Shown here piece by piece: positions 22,035-35,448 of a stretch of 64,000 bases of DNA. Within the stretch, counting starts at the first letter, position 1. Each line of letters begins with the position of its first letter. A program made the position numbers and the translations under genes. The notes under the pieces are model-generated. The model saw nothing but the letters and a program-made list of their open reading frames with translations, was not told the DNA's origin and made no database searches. The DNA lies in NCBI GenBank assembly GCA_021464245.1, contig JADCRB010000067.1, positions 372,001-436,000 on the forward strand, in the 5' to 3' direction. Origin of the DNA: Carallia brachiata. Lineage: Eukaryota > Streptophyta > Magnoliopsida > Malpighiales > Rhizophoraceae.

Positions 22035-23072
22035 CATGGAAGCTGTGGCACTCACTTTTATAGCCATCTCAACAACCAAGGTGACCATGAGTTGCTAATC
22101 ACGGAGCAATGTAGCTCGGTGTCTCAGTGTCTGTGCTTCATAACATAGTAGAGTCAAATACTACAATCTACCAATTTTGTGTAAACTAGTCTAGCGTTAT
22201 TTTGTGGTGCTCCGATGGCCTTGAAAATTTTGAAACAATGAACATAGTTCTTCTCTAGTATGGTCCCGGTCCTCTTAGAAGGGTCTAAATTTCATGTTTG
22301 AACGTTCTCAGTTCCAATATAATCAAGTATTGTATAGTTTTTCTAATTTCATCTTTGAAGTAAACATGAGATCTTTTCTGATAATCAACATCATAAAGTT
22401 AACCATTTGACTTGATTTCATTTCTAAAGCTTTTGCGCATCAATTTAGCTTCAAATAAGAAGCTGCTACCTATCATCAGGTAGCTCCAGATTGTCCCCAT
22501 AACTAACAATTGAAAGCCACTTTCCCCTCTATGATGACATAAAACCTCCTCAGCTATGTCAAAGGCCCTCTATGATGACGTAGTTCTAGTAGAAATATCA
22601 CTGGTTCTTAAAATGATGGGCCGCTTCTCCTGCGCCACAGCACAACGTTGGGCCGCTTCTCCTGTGCCCCAGCACAACGTTGCAACTGTTACTCTTTTGC
22701 ATCTGAACCTCAGACAGGGCGCCCATTACCCGACAATTTTCTCGGGTCGTGTCGGTATGTGGCTGCGAATTGCTCATCAATTGCGTCAAACGGACTTATA
22801 ACGTTACAGAAAACAAATTTTTCTGCAGTGATGGTGATGGGGGAATCCCGTCAATTAACCCGATGGAAACCTTATTATTCTTTTTTTTTTTTTTTGTGGT
22901 CAGGAAAAAACCTTATTATTCTTCATAAACGGTGTCAATTCTAAGAAAAGTCCTAGAGCACTCCAAAAATATCCATACAACCGGACAGAATGGCCCAACA
23001 TACGAGTCAAGCCAAGGTATCGGTATGACGTAAGAAAATTGACTAGGTGGATGTTTGGCTTTTCTTTCGCTG
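22035..23072 (+). promoter_or_regulatory. CYP71 distal upstream region (U2)
   Basis: EIF1AD-like 3' flank, then the P450 upstream DNA with a TGACGTAG word near 22575. A 32-bp tandem duplication GGGCCGCTTCTCCTG..ACGTT lies at 22618-22649 and 22650-22681. Its distance from the gene has been increased by the insertion that follows. Confidence 0.5.
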
Positions 23073-23928
23073 TTGTTAGGAGATTCTCAAAATGAAAATA
23101 AAAATAAAGTTATATTTAATGTGTTTTAAACGCACAACTCATAATTTATAAGTTTTTAAAATGAAGTCATAATTATTGGGTTAAATCATATTAATGGTAA
23201 TCTTTTGCAGATACATATGTAGTTTCTTTTTAGTGACTTGTTTTGGAAAATGCGTAAAAAATTGAAAAATTACGCCCATTCTCGGGAGGCATATTTAAAA
23301 GGGCGCAATTTTAACCACTCGGACTGAAGCAGTTAAATAATAGTTTTAAATGTAACATATATATATATATATATATTTATACAAAAACTAAAAAATTCCA
23401 AAAAAAAAAAGGGAAAATTGCGACTCTTGGTCTCAAACTTGGATGTTAAATGGAAAAGGTGCAACCTTTTACCATCTGAGCTGAAGGACGTTAACTAACT
23501 TTAGGTATCAATTTATTTATTCTATATCTAAATTATTATTAGAAAATGGCAAAAGGCCCGGTTGAAAAAATGACGTGAGTTTCTATATAAATATGAAAGT
23601 TCTGACCAAGACAAAAATATAAGAAAATTTTCTCTTCCTCCCTATTTTGTTATTCATTCTTTCTCAATAAAAGGATTCTATTATCTACTATATTGCTGCA
23701 GAAATATAAATAGATAATCTGTGGGTAATTTTAGAAAGTATATCAACTTCTCAAGAGTTCGATTTCAATATTGCAATCTGTAGTCGAGTGTGATTCATTT
23801 TATCCTATAAGAGAGTTCACATTATACCTCTATTGTAATATATAATGAGGACGAATTTTACTTTTAGAATGACATTTAGATTTGGAGTAATCTTTTAATT
23901 TTCAGTGACTCAATTTCTAAATCAACAA
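23073..23928. mobile_element. 856-bp LTR-like insertion in CYP71 promoter (U2)
   Basis: Absent from U1 and U5, where CGCTGCTCCCA is continuous. It runs TTGTTAGGAGATT...AATCAACAA between CTG repeats (23070-23072, 23929-23931). It contains a TATA-like CTATATAAATATG near 23583, an AATAAA near 23667 and pyrimidine-rich stretches. TG..CA-like ends and these signals suggest a solo LTR, but a 3-bp flank repeat is unusual for LTR elements. It ends only about 60 bp from the P450 start codon. Confidence 0.6.
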
Positions 23929-23988
23929 CTGCTCCCACATGAGCTAATGATATGATTGAGCACCATAGATTGTTAACAGGAAACTCTG

Positions 23989-25609
23989 ATGGCGCTCCTT
24001 CAATGGCTGTCAGAAAGCTCAAAATCAACTTTTCTCTTAGCATCCATCTTGGTAGCAATTGTGCTGAAGCTGCTCTTGCAGACCAAGCCGAGAAAACGAG
24101 AGCTAAATCTCCCGCCAACCCCTCCAAAGTTACCAATCATTGGCAACCTCCACCAGCTTGGAAACATGCCTCACATATCTCTCCACCGCCTGGCCAAGAA
24201 GTATGGCCCGATCATATTTCTACAACTAGGTGAGATCCCGACTGTTGTTGTTTCATCAGCTAGATTGGCAAAAGAAGTGTTGAAAACCCACGATCTTGCT
24301 TTCGCTAGCCGTCCTCAGCTTTTCTCTGCAAAAGGCTTATTCTATAACTGTACTGATATCGCCTTTTCTCCTTATGGTGCTTACTGGAGGAGTATAAGGA
24401 AAATTTGCATTCTTGAGCTACTCAATGCCAAAAGGGTCGAAGCATACAGCTTTGTAAGGGAAGAGGAAGTTGCTCGCATGATGAATCGGATTGCTGAGTC
24501 TTGTCCTGGAACCACCAATCTGAGCAGGATAATTAACCTATATGCAAATGCTGTCGTTTGCCGGGAGGCACTCGGAAGAGATTATTCAGCAGGGGAATAT
24601 GATAGGCATGGCTTCAAGAAGATGCTTGACGATTTCCAAGATTTGCTTGGAGGATTTAGCCTTGGGGACTATTTTCCTTCCATGGAGTTCGTGAATAACT
24701 TAACGGGCCTGAAATCGAAACTCCAAAGCACGGTCAAGCGCTTTGATCAGTTTTTTGATGAGGTGATAGGGGAACACCTAAATCCTGAAACAAAACGGGA
24801 GCACAATGACCTTGTTGAGACGTTTTACTCGATATACAGAAAAATGGATCCGCAGAAGTGCCTCTTACCATGGATAACGTCAAAGCCATCATCTTGGTCA
24901 GTAGCATAAACAGCTTGATTTCAAGTCTGCTACTAACTATGTATCTGATTCTTCTTTTTTGATCCCACTGATAATTGCCACTTTTGCTTCTGCTGTGCAG
25001 GACATGTTTGCTGCTGGGACAGATACAACTTTCATTACACTTGATTGGGCTATGACTGAGCTCATCATGAATCCCCAAGTCCTGGAAAAAGCACAAGCCG
25101 AAGTAAGGAGCGTTGTTGGAGACAGGAAATATGTGCAGGAGAGCGACCTTCATCAGCTTCACTACATGAAATCTGTCATCAAAGAGGTCTTTCGTTTACA
25201 TCCAGCCGCTCCCGTGTCAGTCCCAAGAGAATCAATTGACGATGCCATCCTTGACGGTTACAACATTCCAGCTAAATCAAGGATTTATGTCAATATTTGG
25301 GCAATAGGGAGGGATCCAAAAATATGGGATAACCCCGAAACATTTGAACCAGAAAGATTTATGGGCAGTAGTATAGACTACAAGGGGCAGGACTTTGAGC
25401 TGATACCATTTGGAGCTGGCAGAAGAAGCTGCCCAGGAATCACATTCGCATCAGCTGTTATCGAGCTTGCTTTGGCCCAACTTCTCCACAGCTTTGATTG
25501 GCAGCTCCCTCCAGGCATCACAGCTCAAGACATCGATAATACGGAAGCTTTTGGCATCTCGATGCACAGGACGGTTCCTCTGCACGTCATTGCCAAACCT
25601 CGCTTTTGA
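23989..25609 (+). pseudogene. CYP71-family cytochrome P450 (U2), one frameshift
   Basis: Exon 1 23989-24896, intron 24897-25000, exon 2 25001-25609. Every family motif is present: anchor, hinge [44 protein letters not shown]. The only lesion is two extra bases in exon 1 at 24814-24819 (CTTGTTGAGACG against CTTGTAGACG), which derails the last 27 codons of exon 1 and brings a stop at the intron edge. Exon 2 is completely open and ends AKPRF. If the extra bases are a sequence error the gene is intact. Its promoter carries the LTR-like insertion. Confidence 0.92.
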
Positions 25610-26033
25610 TGAGACTGTGGTGGTGTTTATTACAACCTTAGCAGGCAACATCACATCTATCCGGCAGGCTTGCTTGCACCAAGACTCGCTTAATCCTTAT
25701 GTTTCTACTGTAAAAAATAAATAAATAAATTTGCTGCAAATTGTTCACCGTGTAAGTTGTACACAAGTGGATAATCGATTGCCCTCCAGTTCAAGATCCC
25801 GTTGCATAAGGAATTGGCCTTTTTGATCATGTTTATTTCTAATATTAAAGTGAGCGGTCATCGTCGTCCATTACATTTCTTATCTTCTAAGAGCTCAAAG
25901 TTCAAACTAGACGCATTTTCTAGAATTCCAAGCACATGCAAGCAAGATTATTTGTGGCGCAATTGACACCCAGAATCAAAAATGGCTAACTGGAAATATA
26001 GATCCAAACTTGGAATCCCATTTCAGCACTAGA
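25610..26033. other. CYP71 3' flank (U2)
   Basis: Shared 3' UTR and spacer, with AATAAATAAATAAA near 25717. No gene. Confidence 0.5.
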
Positions 26034-26223
26034 AGATTTTTTATTTGAAATTTTGTCCAATTACAATAAGATCTCGATTTTTTATCATTATCATTATACA
26101 TTTTTTACAACAAAAAAAATAATTAAAAGTATTTTTTTGTTATAAAAAATATCCTAATAATTATAAAAATTCAAAATTTTGTTACAATTAGTTAAAATTT
26201 CAAACAAAAAAATTTTAGTGCCC
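26034..26223. mobile_element. MITE with inverted halves (U2)
   Basis: Begins AGCACTAGAAGATTTTTTAT and ends AAAAAAATTTTAGTGCC. The ends are inverted copies (GGCACTAAAA / AGCACTAGAA). Same site in all units. Confidence 0.6.
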
Positions 26224-26899
26224 CAAATTTTTTTCTTTTTAGAGACACAACCCAAGCTGAAGATTCAGCTCCGGACTCCTCACAGAAAAATGGTAAACAA
26301 GCATTTGAACGTAGTCACCACCGGGCTAATGTTGATCCTCAGCCAACCGACTCGTAGGCCCAATATATCTCGGTCATCCGACATGTCCTTAGTTTAAGTT
26401 TCTAATATATACAATCAACTCCCCCTACCCGAAATTCCACTGCTACTAATCGATCATTCTTTTTTGCTGCAGAACGGTACTGTTTTTTTTATAAAAAAAA
26501 ATACTTGACAGAAATTCTTTTTCGGGATGAAATTCTCCTCTCCCTCTTTTCGCTACCTTTGGGCTTCTTTTTATAGTTTATCGTTTTTTTTTTTTTTTTT
26601 TTTGACATTGTCTTAGGGATTCATAAATCAAAAGGATTGGTAATTGACTGTTGGGTCGATTGGGGTCTCACGGAGAAGAAGTCTGAACGTGTTCTTCTAG
26701 GTTTCAAAATAAGGCCTTACGCTTAATCAGCCCAAAGAAAAAATCCAGTAAAGAATCCAAGTGAGCAACCCAATTTATGCCGCTAACCATCCATTGTTTG
26801 CAGCAGCTGGCAAAACCAAGAAATTGTAACCCCCAAAAAAAAAAAAAACCAAGAAACCCTAGTCTCTCTTTCACGGTCGTAGCCCCCCCAGAGTCGAGA
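26224..26899 (+). promoter_or_regulatory. Orphan FCF2 promoter and leader (copy 2)
   Basis: As copy 1, with telo-box AAACCCTA at 26854-26861. The match to the FCF2 leader ends after GAGTCGAGA at 26899. Confidence 0.8.
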
Positions 26900-27552
26900 G
26901 ATAATGAAAACCCATGACCTTGTTTTCTCAGACAGGACCAAAATTAAGCATCACAGATAAAATTCTGTATCAAGGTAAGGATGTTTTCGCAGCACCTTAG
27001 GGTGAGTATTGGAGGCAGATGAGAAGCATTTGCATGCGTCACCTTTTGAGCAACAAGAGGGTGAAGTCATTTCGGAGCGTAAGAGAAGAAGAAGTAGCCA
27101 TCATTGTCAAGAAGATTCATGAATCTTCTGCGCAATCGTTGCCAATTAATTTGTGTGAAATTTTTGCAACTCTTACAAATGATGTGGTAAGCAGGGTGGC
27201 GGTGGGAAAGAAATATAGTGAGGGCGAAGGAGGAAGACAGTTCGAGGAGTTGCTGGGAAAGTTTATGGTGTTGTTAGGCAGTTTTAGTATAGGGGATTGG
27301 ATACCGTGGCTAGGTTGGGTTAATATTATTACTGGCTTCGATGCTAGAGTAGAGAGAGTTGCCAAAGAGTTTGACAAATTTCTGGAGGAAGTAATTGAGG
27401 GGCATGAAGATGGCCCAAGAAGAAGCAACGATCATGGTAGTGTGCATGAAAGAGATGATCACAAGTATATACTTGATGTTCTGCTTCAACTTCAAAAGGA
27501 TAACGCGGCTGGCTTTACCACTGCAAGAGATATCATCAAAGCTGTGGTCTTG
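26900..27552 (+). pseudogene. CYP71A-like exon 1, C-terminal fragment (copy 2)
   Basis: Fused to the FCF2 leader like copy 1. The shared TAG is at 26998-27000. Here the codon after EYWRQ is ATG (27019), so an open frame of 197 codons, MRSICMRHLL to the intron, begins with a true start. No haem-binding exon follows. Shares ATG, SLPINL and HERDD with copy 4, against TTG, SLPISL and HDRDD in copies 1 and 3. Confidence 0.85.
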
Positions 27553-28786
27553 GTTTGTATCTCTCTCCCTCTGTCTCCTTATTTACTTATTGTTTTAGAA
27601 AAATGTTTATAATAATACAAAAAATGATTTAAATATTATTTAATAAAATATGAAATAAAAAATATTATTATTTTTTTATTCATATTTTTTATTATAATTT
27701 CATAAAATATGTTGATTATATAATAATTAGAATATTGTCTGAACAAATTTTTTTGTAAAATGAAACTCTGTTTCTTTAGACGTTCTTGGGCAAAATATTT
27801 TAAAGAACTTTCTAATTGCTATTTACAAGTGAACGGCAGTTGAAAAGAAGTTCAGTTTTTTTTTTTTTTTTCCTTCTTTAGGTTTCATGGTTTCTGAATG
27901 TTGATAAATATGCCAAAAATAGCTGATGAGAAAGTACTTTTTTATTTTATTTATTTGTTTATTTTTTTAAATAACAAAAAAAAACATGCATCATTGATAA
28001 TTACTTCTATGGGATAAGGTAGAAAGTAACTTGTTTCATCCTTATTTAATTTTTTTTAAAAAGAGAACTTTCACTCAAATGTTGATGGAGTTAGTGGGTT
28101 TTCTCTAAACCCGACTACTGTGTTAATGAGTTTATAATCTAAAATCTTACCATAACAACCGTACCCATTTTGTAGAGAAAGTGACAATGAGGAGATCTCG
28201 ATCTCAGGTCAAATAATAGGAAGATACACTAATTTATTACTAAATTACCACATTGAGTAGTGATGAGAAAAGTTACTTACGGTTTGATATATATATTTTT
28301 AATATATCTATATAGAAGTATATAATGACAAAACTGGGAGAAAATTCCAATTTTTCTTTTTGTACCATGTGGTGACTTCTCGTAAATTTACAAATTAAAC
28401 TATTAAAATATTTTATAAATATAAAAAGTCTATTACAATCAGAATTAGGATTATATAAATTAGTAATATTAATTTAATTGTAATCAAATAAGAATTCTAT
28501 TGATTTATTTCTACTTTGATTAAATATCTATAATTATAAAATTTTTTAATAACAAAAAATAAAAAAGAAAAAAAAAACTATTCATGAATCCAAAGAAAAA
28601 ACATTAAAAATATCTCAAATTTACTTATCTTTTCTTAAAAATGAAAAAAAGAATTACATTAAAATTTGCTGAAAAGAGAAGAAAATAAAAAATTTTGATT
28701 GGAGTTTACCTGGTAGAACTAAGGTGGATGATTTGAACATGGATATGATATTTTTTAGTTTTAAACCTTTGCATTTTTTACGTATA
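27553..28786. other. AT-rich relic intron and repeats (U3)
   Basis: Equivalent to 15179-16390, including the tRNA-like stretch near 28180-28260. No gene. Confidence 0.45.
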
Positions 28787-29883
28787 AAGGTCAATTTGAC
28801 CCACCACGTTTTACTTTATTTTAAATTTCACCCATAACGTTTTTTTTATTAAATTTGGTCTATAACGTTACGTCCGTTAGTCTAATTTGGTCCTTCCGAC
28901 TATAACGTCGTTAACTCTGCTGATGTGGCATGACGGAGTTTGACATATTATCAATTTTTCCACGTTAGCATGTCACGTAAACATCTGTTGCTGACGTGAT
29001 ATAAGTATAAAGGCTAATTTGACCCACAAGATTTCAGTTTATTTTAAATTTCACTCATAACGTTTTTTTTATTAAATTGTTCCATAACGTTATATCTTTT
29101 AGGCTGATTTGATCTTTCGTACATAACGTCGTTAACTCAGCAAATATGATGCGACGGAGTATGACACATCAATAATTTTCGTCTATATCAACATGTCACG
29201 TTTGCAGTAAAATTTTAAAATCCAAACCAAACATTTGTACTGAAAATCACACTCTGCAAATTCAAAAAAAATAAAAAATTAAAATTCATAAATATATGTC
29301 CAATTGAATACCTTTGTTTTTTTTAGCAAAAAAAATAAATTAATAAAATTTAACAAAAGTTATTGTTATCTTTATCTTTGAATTTTTTCTTTTCTGTTGT
29401 TGTCACTATTTCCTCGTCAAACTATCGCCGCCACCTCCAACCACCATTAGCATTGCCAGTACGAAGTCATCTCTTTGGAAAAGAATTAATGACGTGTCAA
29501 ATTCTGTCACGCTACATTAGCGAAATTAACGACGTTATGTACGAAAAAATCAAATTGGATTAAAATATATAACGTTATAGACTAATATTAACAAAAAAAA
29601 ACGTTATGAGTGAAATTTAAAATAAGCTGAAACCTTGTGGATCAAATTAACCTTTATACCTATGCCACGTCAGTAACAAATGTTGACATGGCATGCTGAC
29701 GTGGAAAAATTGATGACGTGTCAAACTTCGTCATGCCACGTCAGCAGGGTTAACAGCGTTATGGACAGAGGATTAAATTAGACTAACGGACGTAACGTTA
29801 TGGATTAAATTTAACCAAAAAAAATATTATAGATGAAATTTAAAATAAGATAAAACGTAGTGTGTCAAATTGACTTTTATTTC
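28787..29883. mobile_element. 1.1-kb inverted-repeat element (U3)
   Basis: Same element, same site and same direct-repeat flanks as in U2 (left flank ends about 28786, right flank starts about 29884). Confidence 0.7.
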
Positions 29884-31812
29884 TATTTTTTAGTCTTAAA
29901 CCTTTGCATTTTTTACATATAAGTTCTAAACCTTTTTAATATTTCATTTCAGTCCTAAACTTTTTAATATCTTATCAAATCAGTCCTTTCGGTTATAAAA
30001 AGTAATCAATTCATTAATAAATGAGTTTAACTTGATGAAAATTATTTAAAAAAGGACAAATACGCAAGTTAAATATTTTTTTCATTAACAAATACTCAAA
30101 TTAAATATACAAAATGCATACTTTTTGATAAAAAAAATTTCAATTAGTACATTTAACCTTGTTTCAAATAATTTTTGTAAAGTTAGAATCATTTTTTTAA
30201 TCAATTAATCACTTTTCGTTAATAGATAGACTAATTTGGTAGAAATCGAAATGTTTAGGATTTAAATGAAATCTCAAAACGATTTAAGACTCATATGTAA
30301 AAAAAATGCAAAGATTTAGAACTAAAAAATATCATATCCCGATTTGGACATGACCGAAAGCTTTGGTATCACCATTCATAGAAAGGTCCCCTGCTTCTTG
30401 TTGCAACTCTGAGTTCTTAGCCAAAAAAAAAAAAAAAAAGGCATTTTGGCCTATACCCAAAATAAATTTCAACTACAAGCCCTCAAACTCTTGATCTCAG
30501 CAAGCACCAATCAGTGCATTGCCATCATGGCAATGAAAGGGTGGTTGTTTTGAACACTTTGCGTTTATGCTTGCTTAAATGTGTGGTAGTATATATAACA
30601 ATAATAATTGTTAGCAAGGTCGGTGTGTCATATAACTTTTCCGGAGACTTGGTACTTATGATCGGGCCTTTTATGCCTATGAATAAAAATTATCAAAAAC
30701 AAAAAAAAAAAGACAATAATGCTTGTTGAAGTTCAGTTGGATTCTTATACAATATGATTTAGTTGCTTTAAAATGGATGGTGGAATTGTCTTGTGCATTG
30801 AGCCATTGACGAAACCTTGAGTAGATGAATTTCCAAAAAGGGTTAATAGGCAACGTTTACCAATTCACCTAAAAAATTTTCAGGGAAGTATGCTTCAAGT
30901 GATTCAATCCCTATAGTCATCAATGTGTACTAATTTTTTTGAATAACAAAAAATAATCTATCGTAAGTATATTAGTTACCGAATCTGTGGACCAACGTTG
31001 GGAGAAACACTTGTTTTAAGTATCTCATTCAACCACCCAAAAAAAACAAGCACACCACTCTAGCAGGCATTCCTCGTGCACGACCACGGTATTAATAAGT
31101 TTTAAACTCACTATCGCGTTCTCGGCAACAAATCCCCAGTTTGCAAAGTGAGTATCGGTATGAGAACTCGAACACGGGTCAATACAGGAAAAAATACGCT
31201 GAATTACCACTAAACTACCAACTCGAGTAACGTCATTGTGTATTAATTTAATTATTTTTTTCCACACAAATTCATGACATAGTGTCCATATTAATCTCAC
31301 GTACCAATTGCTAAAAAAAAGTAAAAATAAAAATAAAAATAAAAAACCAAAAGACGAATTCAAGACCTAAACTCTCGCCGCTAGACGAGGAGGTGTTCAC
31401 AGCCTTCAATGGCTGCCACGTTCTCAGAGCCCAGAGGGCAACAAGCTTAAGCCTCGCCTTCTTTGCCCTCTCGCGCCTCCTTACGTCTCAGTTATCTGAT
31501 CTCCATAGCCAAAGGAAAGCAATAATTGGTTTATCAAAAGGAAATATTTTCCCGTCGTATGCGCCACCTTGTTTGCGATTATTCCAATCCTCCAAAAGCA
31601 TCATTTTGGGTAGATTTTATTGTATTGTCCCTGCCAAATTTATGATTTGCTCCACTGAAATTTTCACACTACTCCTACTTAAAAATATTTCTTCTTCAAC
31701 TCATTATTTTGTTTTTTTTTTTTTTTTTGGTACGTGTATGTGGATTTTGCTTCTACTAACAAATATTTCTAAATCTTTTTCTTCACCACTCCACCAAGGC
31801 TTCTGATCACAC
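29884..31812. other. Spacer with SINE-like block (U3)
   Basis: AT-rich spacer, then a minus-strand tRNA-like SINE near 30935-31235, then the conserved GC-richer segment ahead of the CYP71A relic. No coding gene. Confidence 0.45.
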
Positions 31813-32005
31813 GGAACTTCCACCAAGTCGGTTTTGGCACACCAATCGCTCCCTACAAAATCTTGGCTCAAACCTAATGGCCTCATCGTGTTGCTTCACT
31901 TTGGCAGCGTCCCAGTTCTTGTTGTCTCATCAGCCCATACTGATCATGAGATCATGAAAACCCATGATCTCGTCTTTGCAAACAGGCCTAAATCAAGAAT
32001 CGCCC
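31813..32005 (+). pseudogene. CYP71A-like exon 1, N-terminal fragment (U3)
   Basis: Same relic as in U1 and U2. From [17 protein letters not shown] to [14 protein letters not shown] the frame is open. The shift after GFGTP remains. Confidence 0.8.
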
Positions 32006-33087
32006 CACACCTAACACGGATAAGACATTTTTATGTTAACAACAAAAATTAAAAATTTAAATGAAAAATTTTAAGACACTTAGAAGTGAAGGCACACTGT
32101 ACACTTATGTTTGTTTTGGTCATTTTTATGTGTAAACAACACAATAACCTATTTGCTTGAACTCATATATTAATAATTTTCAAAATTAAAATTATCACCC
32201 AAGATATACAAGAATCACAAAACAAATACAGTAGAAAACTACTGAAAATAACATCTAGAATAGGTTTTACCCAAAAAAAAAAAAAAAGAAAATCTAGAAT
32301 AGAAATTTCCTCAATTTTATTGGTTTTATAGAGTGTTTTTTTTTTTAGCTGGTAATCCAAGGGAGATGGGGGATGATGAATGAAAAATCTGAACTCGAAA
32401 TCTAAATCTATAAATTAAAAATCACGGTTTTTAATTACTTTAATTATTATTAAATCATCTATCGAAATTTTCTTTTATGGATTCCAACGAGAATGTTGAG
32501 AAAACATAGGCCTGGATTATAGGGCTATGGGCTATTTGTCTCCACTTTTCAGCCCCAGAAATCTTGGCCCATGTATTCTCACCGAATCAAAGGATGAGCG
32601 ACTGCTCCCGATTGCTACGGAAAACCACGAGATTTTCACAGCCACACGCGCCTCCGTCGACGACCCTGGGAGGGGTTTATCTGCTATACACCAATAAACA
32701 TAACAAATATCCTTCAAAGAAAATCCCTGCAATCCCAAGAAGAAAATTTTGGCGAAGAACCATCTGTCCATTTGGGTATGTCCAATTTCTCTAATTCCTC
32801 AATGGTTTGCATTCATCCGCTATATGGTTTGTAATGGATTATTGAGACTCTGGCTTTAAACAGCGTTCATCGCCTTTTTGGTTATTTTGAGTTGAAATTA
32901 TGCTTTTAGGAAATTTTCTTGAGTTAAAGCTTGACGTATGCATTTTTCAAGCAATTAACTAGAAGGGGTTGCACTACAGTGCCTTCTGATGATTTTGACG
33001 TGTTTGTTTGAATTGATATCCTTTAGTAAGGTTGATGCTAAATTTTAAATTGCTGTGTTATTGGTAGGTTATAATTTTTAAGGGATA
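32006..33087 (+). promoter_or_regulatory. Spacer, EIF1AD-like promoter and 5' UTR (U3)
   Basis: AT-rich spacer to about 32490, then the promoter. TTGGCCCATG is kept (near 32565), but the neighbouring GGCCCAG is changed to GCCCCAG. 5' UTR exon and intron as in U2. Confidence 0.5.
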
Positions 33088-34406
33088 ATGAAAGCGGAAG
33101 GAAGAAGAATCTGAAGAAGGCAGCAGAGGAACGTAGCTTGACACTTGAAGATGGCCAAAGCATCATGCAAGGGTCTCTTAGAGGTTCCAATCTCATTGAG
33201 GTACCAACCAACCCTTTTACATCAACGGCTTTGTTTCTCAACAAGTTTTGTCAGGAAGAATGAACTTCTTTCCGCCTATAGGTGGCCCCTTTTAAAAAAA
33301 AAAAATGAACAAGTGAATAAATATTCTTATGCTTGGTCATTCGTGAGTTGCAATTTGAACATTTGATGAGATCCAGTGCTTGTGACTGCATCTTCATTGT
33401 AAGATGCCGATTTTTGTACCTTGTTCAAGGTAATGGATGGAAAAGGTGAGAAGTTATTGGCATTGTTTCCAGCCAAGTTCCAGAAGAGCATGTAGATAAA
33501 ACGGTTTGCATATTGTTTGAGTAAATTAGTTGATTTTGTGAATTGTCTCTTCTATTGAATTGCTCTTAAGTTGCCCTCCATCAGTGCAGTTACGTAATTT
33601 TTGTTGCCCCTGAGTTAACTGGAAAGTTGCACTGTTGATATGTAGGGAGTTTTGTTGTGGTCGACGATAGCGGAAAGGAAAAGGCTCTAGAGTCTGGTCG
33701 CAAAGTGGCATGTATTGTTTCTCGAGTGCTTTTTCATGAGCAAGTTTGTACACTTTAGAAGTCTCATGATTGGTCCGTCCTAAAACTAGGCAATCTTAAA
33801 TGAAATATTTGATGCAATTCAGCTCAACATACTGCTTCTAAGTGATGCTTTCTTTCTGGTTGTTGAGACCAATTTGTTCTTCTTTTGCTACAAATGTTCT
33901 CACATGCTCTGTATTACTTAGCCCTTTTTTTTTTTTTACTGTCTAACATGCTCCTTGATTACTTTGATTTTTTGCTCTCAATGTTTGGTAGGGTATCACC
34001 ATTTGCATATTAGATTTTCTTAAGTGTATATATGAACCACAAATACCATGGTCTTTCCAACATTTTAGTTGAAAACACGCATATGCTAGCTTCTGCTGCG
34101 TTGTTCTTTTGCTCTGAACATCTTCATTCTCCATTTTTTGTTGCTGATGTATTGTTTGTTTTATGTATCATAATCTAATCACGTGGGTGCAGGCCACAAT
34201 TATTCAAACCTAGAGGTTTTCAAGATGCAACTCAAAACTTGAATGAGAACACTCCACTACAACCACACAATGAGCTGCTCTACTTTAGTGATGAAGATGG
34301 GCTTCCCCCATTGGAAGCCAGTATGAACAGAAGGAAGCCATTAGAGCTTCAAACCTATGAAGAGTCAAATTTTACGATCAGATGCAGATTCTTGAATGAA
34401 TCATGA
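33088..34406 (+). pseudogene. EIF1AD: EIF1AD-like RNA-binding protein, broken (U3)
   Basis: Same four-exon layout as U2 with the two shared stops at 33493-33495 and 33756-33758. It also has a shifted start region (GCGGAAGGAAGAAGAATC, net +2) just after the ATG, a base loss in GCAAGGGTCTC near 33168, and a two-base loss at the exon 2 donor (AAACGGTTTGC). The last exon is open. Confidence 0.85.
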
Positions 34407-35448
34407 CATGGAAGCTGTGGCACTCATTTTTATAGCCATCTCAACAACCAAGGTGACCATGAGTTGCTAATCACGGAGCAATGTAGCTCGGTGTCTCAGT
34501 GTCTGTGCTTCATAGCATAGTAGAGTCAAATACTACAATCTACCAATTTTGTGTAAACTAGTCTAGCGTTGATTTTGTAGTGCTCCGATGGCCTTGAAAA
34601 TTTTGAAACAATGAACATAGTTCTTCTCTAGTATGGTCCCGGTCCTCTTAGAAGGGTCTAAATTTCATGTTTGAACGTTCTCAGTTCCAATATAATCAAG
34701 TATTGTATAGTTTTTCTAATTTCATCTTTGAAGTAAACATGAGATCTTTTCTGATAATCAACATCATAAAGTTAACCATTTGACTTGATTTCATTTCTAA
34801 AGCTTTTGCGCATCAATTTAGCTTCAAATAAGAAGCTGCTACCTATCATCAGGTAGCTCCAGATTGTCCCCATAACTAACAATTGAAAGCCACTTTCCCC
34901 TCTATGATGACATAAAACCTCCTCAGCTATGTCAAAGGCCCTCTATGATGACGTAGTTCTAGTAGAAATATCACTGGTTCTTAAAATGATGGGCCGCTTC
35001 TCCTGCGCCACAGCACAACGTTGGGCCGCTTCTCCTGTGGCCCAGCACAACGTTGCAGCTGTTACTCTTTTGCATCTGAACCTCAGACAGGGCGCCCATT
35101 ACCCGACAATTTTCTCGGGTCGTGTCGGTATGTGGCTGCGAATTGCTCATCAATTGCGTCAAACGGACTTATAACGTTACAGAAAACAAATTTTTCTGCT
35201 GCAGTGATGGTGATGGGGGAATCCCGTCATTAACCCGATGGAAACCTTATTATTCTTTTTTTTTTTTTTTTGTGGTCAGGAAAAAACCTTATTATTCTTA
35301 ATAAACGGTGTCAATTCTAAGAACAGTCCTAGAGCACTCCAAAAATATCCATACAACCGGACAGAATGGCCCAACATACGAGTCAAGCCAAGGTATCGGT
35401 ATGACGTAAGAAAATTGACTAGGTGGATGTTTGGCTTTTCTTTCGCTG
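34407..35448 (+). promoter_or_regulatory. CYP71 distal upstream region (U3)
   Basis: Carries the 32-bp duplication at 34991-35054; its second half reads CCTGTGGCCC, shared with U4, where U2 and U5 read CCTGTGCCCC. Confidence 0.5.

Noticed and set aside
22556..22801. 81-codon frame conserved in U2-U5
   Set aside because: It spans the 32-bp promoter duplication and is conserved only because the units are recent copies; U1 does not keep it.
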